Part shown: one piece after another, positions 1-11,900 of the stretch | Layout of the letters: the number at the start of each line of letters is the position of its first letter | How positions within the stretch are numbered: the first letter of the stretch is position 1 | Source: Nelumbo lutea | Lineage: Eukaryota > Streptophyta > Magnoliopsida > Proteales > Nelumbonaceae | DNA: 64,000 nt | NCBI GenBank assembly: GCA_022828595.1 | Contig: JAKGHH010000008.1 | Location: 21,816,378-21,880,377 of the forward strand | Direction of reading: 5' to 3' | Made by a program: the position numbers and the translations under genes | The notes under the pieces: generated by a model | The model's database searches: none | Told to the model about the DNA's origin: nothing | What the model saw: only the letters and a program-made list of their open reading frames with translations

Positions 1-1379
1 ATAATTTAGAAATAATGAATGGTTATCTAGTAAACCAGAATTTCCAAAACAATTAAGCATGTACAAACTCTTCCAAATACATTGGTCAATCAGAGGATGA
101 GATCTACCTAGGAAAATGTTTTGGAATCCAGACAGAAGCAGGGATTTTGGTCTGTTGCACTATTACATAAGTGCTCAAATAGGATAAGGTGAATTCTTCA
201 TTAATAAAGCACTCAAAATGTTTTAGAAATAGTGATTTGTTTAACCTGATTAGTTGAACCGTTGAATTGTATGATTTGGGAAAACATAGGGCCTACCAAC
301 CAAGCACAAAAAAAAAAAAAAACCACAACTTGATTTGTAATTTTCCTGGTCATTTTTGCATGACTTTCTCATTGGAAGCACTTAACAGTTCGATTGAAAA
401 TTAAAAAACAAAGAAAAAGAAGAAACATAAGTGAATTGTTAGACTTGTTCCCTTTTCAGTGGGGAAGAATGGCAATAAGGTCCAAGAAGGAAATCTAGAA
501 AGCAACATCAACTATGGAAAAGTGAAGCTCATGGAACTTGTCTGTGCACAATCTATGATTTGGTGGCACAGCCACACATGCATTTTACATTGATATAAGG
601 TGATGGATGATATGGAAACCTTCAATTTTTTTTTAATGTTTCAGAGACATGATGAAAATCTATAGGGAGCCTTTTCTGATAAACCACAGAAAGAAAATTT
701 GTTTTCTAACTTCTTTTAATCTTTTTTCATACTTACTATGTATCATCCATAGTTTTCTCTTCACAATTTTGAGTCATGTTTAACCATAGGGAGATATATT
801 CTATATACCATCTGGGAAGATGGATTACAAATAGAAAACAATCATATCTATCCAAATATAATCCAATTATATTTTATTTGATCAATCTATGACAGATCTA
901 CAAATCTAGACTCAGATTCAAATCAGATTTCAGTGGCTTGGATCAAATCTGGATACAACAAAATCTTAACTACAACTAAATTAAAGTGCCTTCTTAATGG
1001 CTCATACCTTCAACTAAATTAAAACACTTGGACCAACAAAGCTTTTAAAATTTACTAAACATCCCTATACACCCCTTATTTTGACAAGCTGTCTGCCATT
1101 CCATTTACTGTTCTCTTTACCCATTTGAAGCTTGCTTCTAAGTGCTTCATCATGCTCCTGATTTCTCTTATTAGATGTCTGAAACTCAATCCAAACACCT
1201 GGGCTGCTGTCATTCATCCAAGAGATTACCAGTTTTGATTTTCCACTTTTGATCTTATCCTAACTAACATAGATTATTATAGCATTTAAGATCTGACTCT
1301 GATTCGATGGATCACTAAACTATCATCCTATGGATGAAGGCACAGGACTAAATCCCTTGGGAATTCAGGCAATGGGTGA
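1..1379. other. AT-rich non-coding DNA, probably WDR76 intron 3
   Basis: No exon of the missing WDR76 propeller blades or any other gene was recognised on either strand. An A-run lies at 308-322. Confidence 0.5.
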
Positions 1380-1691
1380 GGTTGGCTCGATTCCTACATG
1401 CTTCTTTGAACTCTTTCAACAGGGTGCCTAGGAGTGCTAATATGCCAGCAAATTCTTTGGCTAGAGAAGGGGTTGGGAGACAAATGTTAGAATGGGGGTG
1501 CCCAAGGCCAGGCTGTAATTTGTAACAGTTGTATGTTATCTATTTTTCAGTTTCTTATTTCCCTTTCTTCTTATTCTGTGATTGACTCTCCTTTTCTAGA
1601 GAACCAAGCAGCGTAGCCTACTGCCCTTTCTGTGAGAAGTTTGGTGGTTTATTTCAATGGAAATTTCTGTTATGTAACAAAAAAAAAAAAG
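1380..1691 (+). mobile_element. LINE 3'-end remnant (RNase H tail, 3'UTR, poly-A)
   Basis: The plus strand reads VPRSANMPANSLAREGV near 1420-1475, like the C-terminal end of the RNase H domain of plant LINEs. A T-rich 3'UTR and an A-run (about 1679-1691) follow. It lies antisense in intron 3 of WDR76. The 5' limit and target duplication were not found. Confidence 0.6.
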
Positions 1692-1757
1692 ATGTAAATC
1701 CATTAGCAGTCTTATTTAGACAGGACGAACTATAAGTACCAGACGGTGATTGCATAC

Positions 1758-4700
1758 CTTGTTGTTGCAAGATGGCTTCCACTTGGAGAGAAATAAGCAG
1801 AATGAACAGCTCTTTTATGGTCAAATGTCTTGAAACTTTTTGGTCCATCAGCACTGCCAATACTTCTCAAGTCCCAGATGCAGGTTTTCCCATCAGTAGA
1901 ACTCGTAGCCATCAAGTTGGTATTTTCTACATTAAAGTCAATGGAGTTGATTCTTTGTTCATGCAACATCCATGAACTTGACAGTTTCCCTGCTCTCTCA
2001 TCCCAAACATGCAACTCTCCTCGACCCTCAGAAAAATATAGTGATTGTGCATCTTGTGGACGTTGAGAAAGAGAGAAAATTGCATCTTCACCGGAGTAAA
2101 TGAGATTAAAGTTCTCCTTCTCAACATCCATCAAACGAATGAAACCATCATAGCAGCCGCTGAAAACCTAGATATGGTACTCAACAAGCATTATTTGCTT
2201 GCAATTAATGAATGTCTGTACTCAATAAAAAGGTTTATATTATAGACATAACATAGTCAAGTCTTTTAATTGAAATGAAAAGGTGGATATTTTAAGCAAA
2301 GAAAATTGCATGCATACTTGCATAGCCTCCAACAAAAAACATAACCATGGTAAGGCTCATTCATCAAACTACTTTATTGGAGAATGAATTATCCTTCCAT
2401 ACATACATAAACCTAGTTGACAGTATCATATCATAGCAAATAGACCACAAAAGTAAAAATACCAGTGTAGCGAAACAGTCATGTCTAAAATGAACCAATA
2501 TCATACTTGGTCATTATCACAAAATTAGCAAGCAACAATTCATTGTGATATTTAAAAAAATCACATTACGAAGTAAGGAAAAACAACAATTTTGAAAATC
2601 CCAGATATGAGCTAACTGTGCATTTTCACGTTCCAATGTAGAACACTATTAATATTGTTAAAATTTCTCACCTAGTCCCTAGATCGGTAACCTAGAAAGA
2701 TCAATCAGGAAACAAAATGTACTAGGTAAGAACAATTGCACTTCTTTCAGGTGGCCAGGAAACTAAAGAAACCTAGGTAGCATCCAACAAATGTTACTTC
2801 ATCCTCTAGATATTTAATAGAAAACAAAAAAGGTTCAAGACTTGCTTCTCAATTAACTTCATCATATTTTCCACAATCATCAATTTAACTCTCATTTTAA
2901 TATGTCTAACATTATAATCTTAATAATTGGGGTAATTACTTAATTAACATGTATTGCAATTTTCAATTTACTAATCATAACCTGTTGATCATAATCATCA
3001 CACTGAATTGAATTTTTTTTGAGATCAGCAACACAGAAAAAGATTCATTAATTAGGAAAATCAAGTACAATAAGAAGTTGTGGGTGGACAAGCAGTCCAC
3101 ATTGTTCCACTAAATACATCGAGCCCCAAGCAAACCCAAAAGACAATCCCTTTAATTACAACACAGCCCAAAGGGTAGCCTAACAGAAATATCCTATAAC
3201 TAGAACATAGCCCAAAACATAGATTGCCTTGACTTAGCTAGACCATCAGCCATGCTGTTAGCTGATCTTCTAATCCAATTTATTTGAAGCACCATGTCTT
3301 TAGAAGCCTGTTTGAAGCGCCTGAACTCATTCCTTAACTGCCAAATAATTCCCTCCCCTTTCTTCAGCCAATTCACCACAGCCCCCTTCACACTGAATTG
3401 AATCTTCATGGATGCTACCAATATTTTAAAGGCATTCCTAGGTGCACAAACAAGTTGCATTTCTTGAACCTCAACCCAGGTGCGTTCTTTATTTAAATAT
3501 GCCTTATTTTGCTTTTTTTTATTGGTTCTTTGTAGATTCTTATATGTTTTATAACTTTGTCATGGTTTATCAACTTTTAAATTGCCTTTTATTGTTGTTT
3601 GTACACTAGTAATGGGCTGTTAACTTCTAAACACAAGCAAAGACCATTTAAATAGCTGAAGCCTTAGGTGGATCTCAAATAGAAAAATTCCCACCAAAAA
3701 GGTAAAAATAATACAACTAATGTTTAACTCATAATCTTAAAATATAATGAACTGCAACAAAATTCACAAGATGAACCCCTTTATGTATATGGGCCAAAAT
3801 TTTGGTCAGAGGCACTGCCCCAAACCCCCACATAGACTTATTTGGGCTTTCCTAAGGGGTCTTTATGGAGGCAAATAGTCAATCTCCTAAGATTAGGAAT
3901 ACAAGATGTTTAATATCATATACTAGCTACTTGAAATAATGCAACTAGGAGATAAATAAACACTTTGAAGTTTCACAAGCCCAAATTGTTGAGTTCTTAA
4001 AGCACTTTGATATGATCTACATATGTTTTCTTTCACCTCCGCATTTTCATTTTGAATATGTTTTATATATTATGCTTATGTATTTTAATTTGAGCTACTG
4101 AGATTTATAAAATATTTAATTTCTTTTAAAATTCAAGTTTGCATTTTTATACATTACGGTTGTCTGAATTTTTTTTCCCAAAAGTTTGCACTTTGCTTCA
4201 AAAAGGTGCATGCCTCACTTTGTACCTTACACCTTGAGTGCTAGGTCACCCTTGCGATTTTCTTGCACTTTTCACTTCTAAAACACTAGATGTTACATAA
4301 TAATGCCTATGTCATGTATGCCATATTCTATCCTTTTGAGTACCCAACATGGTCCATCATCATAACATCTTAAAATTTGAGAGATCTTTGAGGGGGTATT
4401 ACATAATCATTAGTAGATGATGGATCTCACTTAAAAGATCTAGAATGTCAAAATCCAATTTGGTTAGGGTGGTCAATTGTGTCTTTCCAATATAGATGAT
4501 GGAAATGCTGATCCAAATCTTTACCCTCAAAAGAATGGTCCTCATAATGGAAAACCCATCTCAAATGAATCTATCTAAACAAGAACAACCAAATAAAATA
4601 TAAGGGATTGAACAAATTGAAGATCCTAAATAATTGGAGTGCAACTTGGGCGGGATTAGGTTGATTATTTGTTAAAATTTGAACAGATTGGGCCCAATGC

Positions 4701-6793
4701 AATGTAAGTTCAAGTTGGGCACCTTACTTGCACCCCTACTAAATAATAATTTGAAACCAACATATAGATCTTATTTGTCCTGGTTATAAAGTCAACCTTG
4801 CCGCCCACAAATATTAGATACACACAATTCAAAGATGACTTCAATTTACTGTCGTCCCAAGCTTATTTACATTTTACACGTACTTCATGTTGAAGTTATG
4901 GATGAAGCTAAAGATTGTAAAAAAAAAAAAATACTATGGGGCAAAGCTTAGCAGTCAACATTATCATCATGTTGAGAAAGTTCAATGTAACATCTTTACT
5001 ATATGTACTTTAGTAGGTATTTATTGTGGCATTCATTTTCAGAAAATACAGGGGTGATAATTTACAAGTTTAGTCCAAATAGATCTCTCCACCTGAACAA
5101 TTGAAAACTTTGAAGACACAACTGGTGCATCATTATGCAACAAGCAAAGAGAAGAAATGTCTTCCCATTGAGAACAAGGTAATGCAATGCCTAAACAAGG
5201 TCTGATGCTATTCATGTGATTGATCATTGATATGGTGTTTAATCAGAACTGCTGGGCAAGCACTCTGCTTTTTACTGAAAACCATTCCATCTGTTTGTCT
5301 TGGTGCATGACAAGGATATGCGACAAAAAGCAAAGTTACTCTGAACCAAACAGTGAAATCAGTGATTTATTGTCCACTATCTCTTCTATGTTTTACATTA
5401 AGTTTACTTGTTGCCTCATTAAACATGCACAAGTTAAAGTATACCACCATACAACTAAGATTCACTATTACTCAAACAAAACGACTATATGAACATCGGT
5501 AACATTATAAAAACAAAATAAGAATCGCATAATTCATGGTGGAAAGAATACCTTCGATACTGAATATGGTCGAATCAAAATGGCGGAAATAGGACCTGAG
5601 TGAGGTTGGTACAAATAGATCCCATCTCCTTCCTCCTCCTTATTATCAACATCCCAAAATCCAACATTACCAAATTTGTTCCCAGCAACAATGAGTGTGC
5701 GGTGGGTCAACGGAAAGAACCGCACGTCCAGTATCTTTCCAGGCATGAGTCGTGCAATATTCTCCGGTCTCAATCTTAACGAACGCACATTAAAAGAACT
5801 AACGACTCTATCCCCTTCTTTCTTGATTTGGCAATTAAATGGAACACTTCCTGGCATACCACTGTTCATATAACCAGAACCTATATTCTCATCAGATTCT
5901 TTCTTGACCAAATGACTTGAAGGGGCATTTTCTGACATATTCATGATTGAATCGTGAGAAGTCCCATTCATGTCGACTTCCTTCTTAACCACACAACTCA
6001 AATGGCCATTTTTCGAGCTACCCAGAGTAGCTTCCTGAGCACTCTTATCACCAGAGGATTCCATCTTGACCAAATTACTTGATGGGGCATTTTCTGACAT
6101 ATTCATGATTGAATCGAGGGAACTCCCATTCATGTCGAGTTCCCTCTTAACCACACAACTCGAACGAACCTTTTTCGAGCTACCCAAAGCCGCTTCCTGG
6201 GCACTCTTATCACCGGAGGATTCCATCTTACTAGGACAGGATTCATTCTTGATAGAAAAATCCAATTGGATGTTCTTCGATATGCTAATGATCGTATCTA
6301 TAAGGTTCCGATCAGATGCAATACCGCTATATGCATCTTGCATGCTGATAGAATCCAAGGTTCTGCGAGAAGTTTTCGACCGTGTAGAAGACTCGGGGAT
6401 CTTTTTGGGGGAGGAAACGTGGTCATCTTCGAGGTCCTTTTCGGATAAGGAGTCAGCCGGAATCCGTCGGGCACGGAGAGACCGCCGAATTACAATTGGC
6501 GTTTCTGTTTTGGGCTTCTTCTCTGGAAAAATCTTATAAGCTTTTTTCTCTATTCTGCCATGAGAAAGCAAGACAAACCGGAGAAAAGGAGACACATAGA
6601 TGATTAGAAGCAGATATCACGGTCAAAAATGGCAAGCTAGTGTGTTGAAGAGAGGTAGAGACCTGTTGCGCTTGGTGGAAGAAGAGAGTTCTTGGGCCCT
6701 GGAACGGAGCTTCAGAGCGGCCATCATCTCGTCATTACGCTTTATATTCTCGAGCCTTCGGCGTTCATACTCAGTTAGGGCTTGAGGCGCCAT
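1758..6793 (-). CDS. WDR76: WD repeat-containing protein 76 (WDR76) homologue, 3' end outside window
   Basis: Nuclear WD-repeat protein of the WDR76/yeast Cmr1 family, which binds chromatin and is linked to DNA-damage responses (family knowledge). Three exons are visible on the minus strand: 6663-6793 (ATG at 6793, MAPQALTEYERRR), 5552-6554 and 1758-2167. All junctions have GT/AG and the phases fit, giving 514 codons. Residues about 1-300 are basic and low in complexity, with a 54-residue tandem duplication. The beta-propeller starts near residue 300 (RSLRLRPENIARLMPGKI, then GNVGFWDVD). Exon 3 adds GCYDGFIRLMDVEKE, LHVWDERAGK, TCIWDLRS and HKRAVHSAYFSPSGSHLATT. The donor at 1757 is good, but no further exon was found in 1-1756, so the last blades must lie left of the window. 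Psi-K-x-E sites recur every 27 residues in the N-terminal part. No frame break was seen. Confidence 0.88.
2168..5551 (-). other. WDR76 intron 2 (3.4 kb)
   Basis: Donor AAG|GTATTC at 5551/5550 and acceptor CTAG at 2168-2169 join SVSK to VFSGCYDG in frame. The intron is AT-rich. Apart from the LINE remnant at 2998-3403 and an A-run near 4919-4931, no gene was recognised in it. Confidence 0.75.
2998..3403 (-). mobile_element. 5'-truncated LINE with 16 bp target duplication
   Basis: The minus strand encodes an RNase H tail (INWIRRSANSMADGLAKS) followed by a 3'UTR and a short poly-A (T-run at 3013-3020). The insert, about 3014-3387, is flanked by identical 16 bp copies of TCACACTGAATTGAAT (2998-3013 and 3388-3403). 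This is the signature of target-primed reverse transcription. It sits in intron 2 of WDR76, in the gene's orientation. Confidence 0.8.
5890..6235 (-). repeat. 162 bp (54-codon) tandem duplication inside WDR76 exon 2
   Basis: Two in-frame copies share the blocks SSGDKSAQEA, SCVVK and DSIMNMSENAPSS. The same DNA block starts at 5934 and again at 6096, an offset of 162 bp. Each 54-residue copy is itself two 27-residue units, each carrying one K-x-E site. Confidence 0.85.
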
Positions 6794-6837
6794 GAGAACA
6801 ACTGAACAAGCTCTCTAGTCGCTACCACCACGACCAC

Positions 6838-6967
6838 GCGAGCGAGAGAGAGAGAGAGATCGCGAGCGGCGAGCTTGGTTCGTTGTAGTTTGTGGTCCGT
6901 TGGGTCTTGGGTGTGAAATAAGGATTTTTATGTCAATTAGGTGAGAGGGAAATGAAAATGGCGGGAA
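6838..6967 (-). promoter_or_regulatory. WDR76 5' leader/promoter: GA-rich tract and E2F-like site
   Basis: A GA repeat lies at about 6838-6862, just upstream of the ATG. On the gene strand, TTCCCGCC (6960-6967), about 170 bp upstream of the ATG, resembles the E2F site of S-phase plant genes. Inference only. Confidence 0.4.
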
Positions 6968-7586
6968 CTGGATGATTACGTGGCACCCTTAGTAACCTTC
7001 GATTTTGGGGACTTCGCGATCAAAAGTCCATGATTTGGAATCTTCTCCGGCAGGAGACCAGAAGATCTGGACTGTGGAGAAACCGTTCCTATCGTGTTGG
7101 AACATATTATCACTGTATTTTCTGATATGCCCTTGTTGTGAACCTATTATCAACCGGGTTGAACGGTATGACCCGTGATGTCATATATAAATAAAAAATA
7201 TATTTATATATAATAAAAAATACCATCGAAATTTAAATAAAATATAAAAAATACACACAGGAAAAAGAACAACATGTAATGAACTTCCTTCAATAATTCT
7301 ATCAGTGTAGAATAAGGAGGTACCCACTTTGAATACAGTCAAACTCATTCAAACACTCTATACCCATCCCTTGGCATTCATATCTCTATGTATGGTGGCT
7401 TTGGCTGTATTTGATGAAGGCAATGTGACCTCTACACTGTTTTCTATACAATACAAACTGAATCAGCAGAGTGTGTATTCACAGTCGTTCATTCGGTTCA
7501 TTCGGTTCTACACTCTACAAGGTGAGCTTCCCATTCAATTGTCACCAATGATAAATCCGGCATCAAATTTGTAATATAATACATAC
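6880..7586. other. Intergenic spacer
   Basis: AT-rich, no gene recognised. Short open frames around 7329-7574 have no recognisable domain. Confidence 0.5.
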
Positions 7587-7905
7587 CTGCAATCAACCTA
7601 CCCTGGGGACCTTCAGGAATTTCTAGCCGCGATCCCTCATTAACAACTGCATAGACTACCCGAATCATTGCACACAAATCAATGTTGGAGGGTCCTGTGT
7701 TTCCTTTAGCAAGTTAGAAAGCAAACAGATTCCATGATCACATTTTTCTGTGAAAGGTTCATTGTGGATGAGCTCAAGAGCCATCCATTTTGGATTTCCT
7801 ACAAAAGAGGAATCTCTCATGGGATTCTCCATCATTACTTGTGAATCGTGATAGTCCAAAATTAGATCTTGACCGTCCAATGCTCGCCATCCGCCATTGC
7901 AAGTT
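7587..7905 (-). pseudogene. Kinase-domain fragment, EDR1/CTR1-type MAPKKK-like pseudogene
   Basis: Pieces of a Raf-like plant MAPKKK kinase domain appear in order on the minus strand but in different frames: FGLSRF (activation-loop start), NPMRDSSFVGNPKWMALELI and HNEPFTEKCD (compare the family's TPEWMAPE and NEPFTEKCD), then RVVYAVVNEGSRLEIPEGPQ ending at a donor-like GCAG|GTATGT at 7587. Between the last two pieces the reading is shifted and holds stops, and the expected APE has become ALE. It is therefore a decayed gene fragment with an exon edge, not a processed copy. No other exon was found nearby. Confidence 0.65.
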
Positions 7906-8114
7906 GTCGTTGCAAGTGCTGGTGAGAGTGACTCTTTTCGTTGCTGCAAGCTCGCTGGTCACCATCGGATGTCAAAGGTGATGGTTGCCACAGGTGGTCG
8001 GTCGGTAGGGTCTGAGAGTTGAGAGGACTGAAGAGGGAAGTCGGGCTAACCCTAAAGCTAAAAAGAATAAGGGATTGGGATCAAACATGGTTGGGATATT
8101 TAGGAATTTTATTT

Positions 8115-8334
8115 TTTTGTTTTTTATTTAAAACATTAAAAATAAAAATGCTAACCCGCGAACCGTTGTTCGGGTCGAATGATTTCGCGGTCCGACCGCT
8201 CAGGTCACCGGTTTTTTTACCTTTTCAACATTTTTTAACAAATTCTGATTTTTAGTAAAACTGGACCTAGGGGCTGTCTGGTTACCAGTTTTTTCGGTTC
8301 AATCATCCAATCCGATCCGATTTTAAAAACCATG
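8115..8334. mobile_element. hAT-like MITE, CATGGTTTTTAAAA family, joined to a U1 fragment
   Basis: Interior and right end (TTTTAAAAACCATG, ending 8334) match the elements at 17861-18175, 18757-19017 and 23801-24021. The left end is not clear. The right end abuts U1 sequence. Confidence 0.55.
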
Positions 8335-8440
8335 ACTTCCATTGCACTTGGGAGGAGTGCCCGCCTAACATCTCCCCAAGTGGGAGAGTGTACGTCATTA
8401 TTTGTGGCAGTGGGGGAACGCGTTCGCGCGGCCCCTATGC
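8335..8440 (+). pseudogene. U1: U1 snRNA fragment, 3' two-thirds only
   Basis: It matches plant U1 from stem-loop II onward (CTTCCATTGCACTTGGGAGG), through the CCAAGTGGGAGAG block and Sm region (CATTATTTGTGGCAGTG), to the terminal GTTCGCGCGGCCCC stem. The 5' splice-site recognition end and U1-70K loop are missing; a MITE lies where they should be. There is no upstream element. It cannot make a working U1. Confidence 0.8.
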
Positions 8441-8727
8441 AATACTGAATTGTTCAAATTTTCTTTCACTGTCAGATGTTGATATTCTTTATAGGCCTAC
8501 GATGATTTTCTGGTCTGAATTCAATCTAATTTCATGTTTAACAGATTCGATGTCTAAGGGTTAATGTTTATTACTAAAGTAAAGGAAATAAGATACCAAT
8601 CCACGATTAGTTATCCGAAGTGTGTTAGGATGAATTGGGGATTATGCTAGTTCTGCTTGCCATGTGTTCGCCCCACTTGCTGCAAATTATCATGCCAATG
8701 TTTGAGTGTGTTAGGATGAATTGGCAC
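8441..8727. other. Spacer with a short direct repeat
   Basis: GTGTTAGGATGAATTGG occurs near 8622 and 8708. No gene seen. Confidence 0.5.
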
Positions 8728-8896
8728 TAAAAGATAACGTAAGAGAAAAGATGATGGACAATTTTATTAAAATGATAGGTATAAGTGATTGAGTTCTATC
8801 ATAACACTTCAATGTTGAGTAGATGAGGATAAGTAAGAGATGGATGTTATTATGCATTGGATAGATACGTAAGCTGGATGTTATGTTATCTAAAAT
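8728..8896 (-). repeat. copia LTR (3' LTR of the element)
   Basis: It starts TAAAAGATAACG and ends near GTTATCTAAAAT. The inner edges AGATAACGTAA/TTACGTTATCT (clearest in the other LTR) form an 11 bp inverted repeat. It is shorter than its partner by an insertion of roughly 13-20 bp carried in the right copy. Confidence 0.85.
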
Positions 8897-8901
8897 CCCC
8901 C

Positions 8902-11900
8902 TCAAGTGATACGTGGATTAACCATGTTTAATTTGGAATGTAATACTACAAAGTGAGGATAACTCAATGCCTTAGTAAGGCCATCTGCTAGTTGATCAAC
9001 AGAGGTAACAAACTGAGCTCTAAGGTGCCGTTTGTTGACATGGTCCCGCACAAAGTGAATGTCAATTTCGATGTGCTTTGAGCGAGAATGAAGCATAGGA
9101 TTGGCAGCAAGGAAGGTGGCACTGAGATTGCCACAGAACAAGGTAGGGGGAGAGTGCAATGGAAGGCCTAGTTCGATCATGAGAGAGTGAATCCACAAGG
9201 TTTCAGAGGCTACAGCTAGAAGAGACCTGTATTCAGAGTCCGTGCTTGAACGGGCAACTGTTTGTTGCTTCTTTGAGCACCAAGACATCGGATTGTTCCC
9301 AAGAAAAACATAGAAACCACTTTGGGATTTTTGATCATCAGGGTTTCCTGCCCAATCAACATCAGAAAAGGTGGAGAGTGGATCAGTAGGAGGAGTGAGA
9401 CATAGAAAACAACCCAATGGAGAGTGGTGGGGGCATGCATACACCGGAAAACCTTGCTGATTGCAAATGCCACATTAGGACGAGTGAAAGGCAGATACTG
9501 TAGAACCCCAATTGTTTGTTTGTAAAGTTGAGCATCGGCAAATGGATCACCGGTAGCATAAAAGAGTAGAACCTGAAGGGAGAGGTGTCTTGGCTGGTTT
9601 GGCGTCAAGCATACCCACTTTAGTAAGCAACTCATAAACATATTTATGTTGAGACAGAAACATTCCGTTGTGTAGCCGAGTGACCTCAATTCCCAAAATA
9701 TAATGAAGTGGGCCAAGGTCTTTCAAAGCAAACTTGGAGCTCAGAAGAGCTATAGTGGAAGAAATAAACTGAGGGCATGATCCAGTGGTGATAATGTCAT
9801 CAACATATACCAAGATAAACAAAGAGTCAGCAGTGCAATGCTTATAAAAGAGTGAGTGATCAGCTTGTGAAAGTTTGAAGTCAAGACCATTTAAGAAATT
9901 AGCAAGCTTATAGTAGCATGCACGAGGTGCTTGGCATAGGCCGTATAAGGAGTGTTTCAAGGAGCATACATGATTTGGAAGTTGAGGATCCTTGAAGCCC
10001 GGTGGTTGATACATATATATAGTTTCTGTGAGATCCATGTGTAGAAATGCATTTTGCACATCAACTTGATGAACATGCCAACCCTTAGAAACAACAAGAG
10101 AGAGTAGAAGTCGAACAGTTGTTGGCTTAATCATTGGACTAAATGTATTGTGAAAGTCCACCCATGGTTGTTGAGAGAAACCACGTGCAACAAGACGAGC
10201 CTTGTAACGAGACACACGCCCATCAGGACCCCGTTTAATATAAAACACCCATTTGCAGGTGATAATGTTATGGCCCTTGGGTTTAGATACAAGGTCCCAG
10301 GTTCGATTGCGTTGGAGGGCGTCGAATTCATCTTGCATGGCGGAGTGCCAATGAGGAATAGAGAGGGCCTGGGTGAGAGGAAGGTTCAGATTCAGGTAAG
10401 AGAGGAGGGTACTTAGTTGCAATGAAGGTTTTGGGTTTGAAAACACCACTCTTAGCTTGAGTGGTCATGGGGTGTGTGTTGGAGGGTGGTGGAGGTTGAT
10501 GAATGATAGAGGTGTTAGGTGGTGCTGATATAGGTAATGAAGGTAAGTGAGGTGGAAAAGATGATGGAGCATGGTCAACGGTAGGAGATGAAGAAAGGGA
10601 AGGGAGGGGGGAGAGGTTTCATTATTGGTCAAAGTGGGAGAGCTATCGAAGATAGCCGATGGTGTATTAATGGTGAAACCAGGTTTGGGTAAAATAATTG
10701 AGGTGATGGGTAGCGGGGCCGGTTGAGATGATTGTTGTACTGGTGTGATAGAAGAGGGCAGGTCCTTGAAAGGAAAGTGTGTTTCATTAAATAATACACG
10801 ACGAGATATGTACCATCGTCCAGTTACAAGACAAAGACATCTATAGCCATAATGTTCTGGGTTGTAGCCCATGAAAATGCAGGGGGTGGATCTAAAATCC
10901 ATCTTATGCTAATTCTAAGATCTCAAGTAAGGAAAACATTCACAATCAAAAACTTTAAGAAAGGAATAATTTGGTTTGGTGTGAAAAAGTTTCTCCCATG
11001 GTGAGACATATCCAATGACTTTACTGGGCATTCTATTGCATAAATAAGCAGCAATATAGAAAGATTCCCACCAGAAACGCATGGGTACAGATGCTTGTGC
11101 TAGCAAAGTTAAACCAATCTCAGTTATATGCCTATGTCTTCTTTCAATACAACCATTATGTTTAGAGGTGTGAGGGCAACTTAGCCTATGTGATATACCA
11201 CACTACTCAAGAATGGGACGAAAAGAAGAGAACTCCTTCCCGCCATCAGTTTGTAGGACCCTAATAGATCATCTGAGTATATTTTCAATATTGGTCTTGA
11301 ACTTGATAAAAACATTTAGGGCTTCAGACTTTAGTTTGAGAGGAAAAATCCACAAGTAATTATTAAAAATATCAACAAAACTTATATAATATTTAAAACC
11401 ACCATGAGAAGCAACGGGGGCAGGTCCCCAAATGTCTACAAATATCAATTATAATAGTGTAGTAACAGTAGGTTAACTAGCTGAAAAGGCTAACTTGTGA
11501 CTCTTACCCATGGGACAGAAAGAATAAAAGCTTAATGATTTAACGGAGCTAACTGGTAATTTATTATTGAATACTACTTGTTTAACAATGTTGGGTGCTA
11601 GATGTCCAAAACGTCGATGCCCAAGATCCATTGAAGTTCTTTCTCCTACGAGAGCAATATTTTTTGTACTTTGGGATTTTTGCTCATTCGGCAGTTTATA
11701 GAGACCATTGGTGATCGGCCCTTCCAGTAGGATCTTTTTCGTTTGTCGATCCTTCACAACAAAGAAATGAGGATGAAACTCAAAAAACACATCATTGTTT
11801 GTAGAAAACTGAGCAACTAATAACAAATTTTTGGTAATTTCTGGAACATGCAACACATTTCTAAGAATGAGAGGTCGTGAAGAAGACTGTATACAAGAAG

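Noticed and set aside
6066..6539. Plus-strand frame of 157 codons
   Set aside because: Antisense shadow of WDR76 exon 2, whose sense frame has matching splice sites and WD motifs.
5534..6595. ATG at 6595 as the WDR76 start
   Set aside because: Its first 13 codons are intron. The exon at 6663-6793 with its own ATG joins in phase at CAG|A.
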